From the NCBI GenBank assembly GCA_937907555.1, contig CALEST010000205.1, positions 1-15,225 of the forward strand: a stretch of 15,225 nt of DNA, written 5' to 3'. The number at the start of each line of letters is the position of its first letter. Position 1 is the first letter of the stretch. This stretch comes from an uncultured Sediminibacterium sp. Lineage in GTDB: Bacteria > Bacteroidota > Bacteroidia > Chitinophagales > Chitinophagaceae. Below, piece by piece: positions 14,585-15,225 of this stretch. A program made the position numbers and the translations under genes. The notes under the pieces were generated by a model. The model saw only the letters and a program-made list of their open reading frames with translations, had not been told where the DNA came from and searched no databases.

Positions 14585-15225
14585 TTAAGATAATTTTTTA
14601 AGTGCTTCTGCAATTCTGCCCCAGGCTTTTTCAATGTTTTCCATACTGTTGGCAAAAGAAAAACGAACACATTTGGGTTCTCCGAATGCATCGCCCATCA
14701 CAGAACTTACATGGGCATTATTCAATAAATACATACTGAAATCAGCTGCATTTGAAATGGTTTCAGACCCATTTGATTTTCCGTAATAGTAACTTACATC
14801 AGGGAAAACATAAAAAGCTCCTTCAGGTGCAAAACAAGTAAAGCCTGGTATTGCATTCACCAGTTCTAATGTTTTTACTCTGCGTCTGGTAAATTCAGCC
14901 GTCATATCCAGTGAGGGCTGTAAATTCCCTGTAAGTGCCGCTACTGCTGCTTTTTGTGTAATAGAACAGGTTCCACTGGTGAACTGTCCCTGTAGTTTTT
15001 CAAATGCTTTTGCAATGGGTGTAGAAGAAGCTGTATATCCCAATCTCCAGCCAGTCATGGCAAAGCCCTTACTTAATCCATTGATAACTACCACACGATC
15101 CTTGATACTATCAAACTGTGCAATACTTTCATGCTTGCCAACAAAATTGATATATTTATAAATTTAATCGGAAAGAATAATCACCTCTCGTTGCTTTTCA
15201 AACACATTAACCAAATCAGCCAGCT
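14585..15225 (-). pseudogene. Class I/II PLP-dependent aminotransferase (aspartate aminotransferase-like), interrupted by in-frame TAA, partial
   Basis: Fold-type I aminotransferase that would transfer an amino group from an amino acid to a 2-oxo acid through pyridoxal phosphate in the cytoplasm; substrate cannot be fixed here. The minus-strand frame runs in from the right edge as ADLVNVFEKQREVIILSD, then a TAA (15164-15166), then IYKYINFVGKHESIAQFD, and stays open to the natural stop at 14585. The TAA replaces the Glu of the conserved SDEIY motif, in which the Asp binds the PLP ring nitrogen and the Tyr its hydroxyl. Downstream NGLSKGFAMTGWRLGY holds the PLP-binding Lys. A single G-to-T change (GAA to TAA) explains it; no other lesion is seen. 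A GTG at 15094 could start a 169-residue fragment but it would lack half the fold. Alternatively this is a base-call error in an intact gene. Confidence 0.82.

Noticed and set aside
14585..15094. Reading the aminotransferase as a complete 169-residue gene starting at GTG 15094
   Set aside because: The same frame clearly continues as aminotransferase sequence up to the TAA at 15164 and beyond it to the window edge, so this is a fragment of a larger gene.
1..15225. Mobile elements, CRISPR arrays, tRNA/rRNA genes or a defence system
   Set aside because: I found no transposase, integrase, regularly spaced repeats, tRNA-like cloverleaf or known defence domain; the gene content is mainly housekeeping.

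Overview
The window is a low-GC, gene-dense bacterial chromosome segment. It looks like Bacteroidota, most likely Chitinophagaceae or a close relative. The evidence is Bacteroidota-type protein architectures (a long NusB of about 306 residues, a TPR-containing NarL/LytS-like histidine kinase, lipoproteins ending in SC-K/G), candidate TAnnTTTG -7 promoter elements, and little reliance on strong Shine-Dalgarno sites. The taxonomic call is inferred from protein style, not from a marker-gene search. No phage, IS element, CRISPR array, rRNA or tRNA gene was recognised, and no stretch over 300 bases lacks a gene.

Layout. Positions 1-1386 (minus strand) hold the N-terminal part of SecD/SecDF, an FKBP-type prolyl isomerase lipoprotein and a small two-helix membrane protein. 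A YhhN-family lysoplasmalogenase-like membrane protein follows on the plus strand (1482-2219), then an unrecognised 392-residue lipoprotein on the minus strand (2252-3430). A two-component system is at 3547-5955: a periplasmic-TPR sensor kinase and a LuxR/NarL-type response regulator. It ends in a strong hairpin shared with the convergent groES-groEL operon (minus strand, 6006-7956). Divergent from groES is a plus-strand nusB-yajC-coaE run (8205-10153). Next come a minus-strand RlmK-like rRNA methyltransferase (10156-11112) and a plus-strand tandem pair of secreted M14-family carboxypeptidase-like proteins (11206-14524). The window ends with a minus-strand class I aminotransferase that carries an in-frame stop and runs off the right edge.

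Most genes are housekeeping: protein export (SecD, YajC), folding (FKBP, GroES/GroEL), transcription antitermination (NusB), CoA synthesis (CoaE) and rRNA modification. Four observations stand out. (1) Two near-identical 18-bp inverted repeats, ATACG-N8-CGTAT, lie at matching distances upstream of the kinase and regulator genes. They look like an autoregulatory operator pair, and the first is also upstream of the divergent lipoprotein gene. (2) The first M14 paralogue has lost essentially every catalytic residue kept by the second, which suggests a pseudo-peptidase/peptidase pair. (3) The aminotransferase has a single TAA at the conserved Glu of its SDEIY motif. (4) An intrinsic-terminator-like hairpin has its T-tract directly against the coaE start codon.
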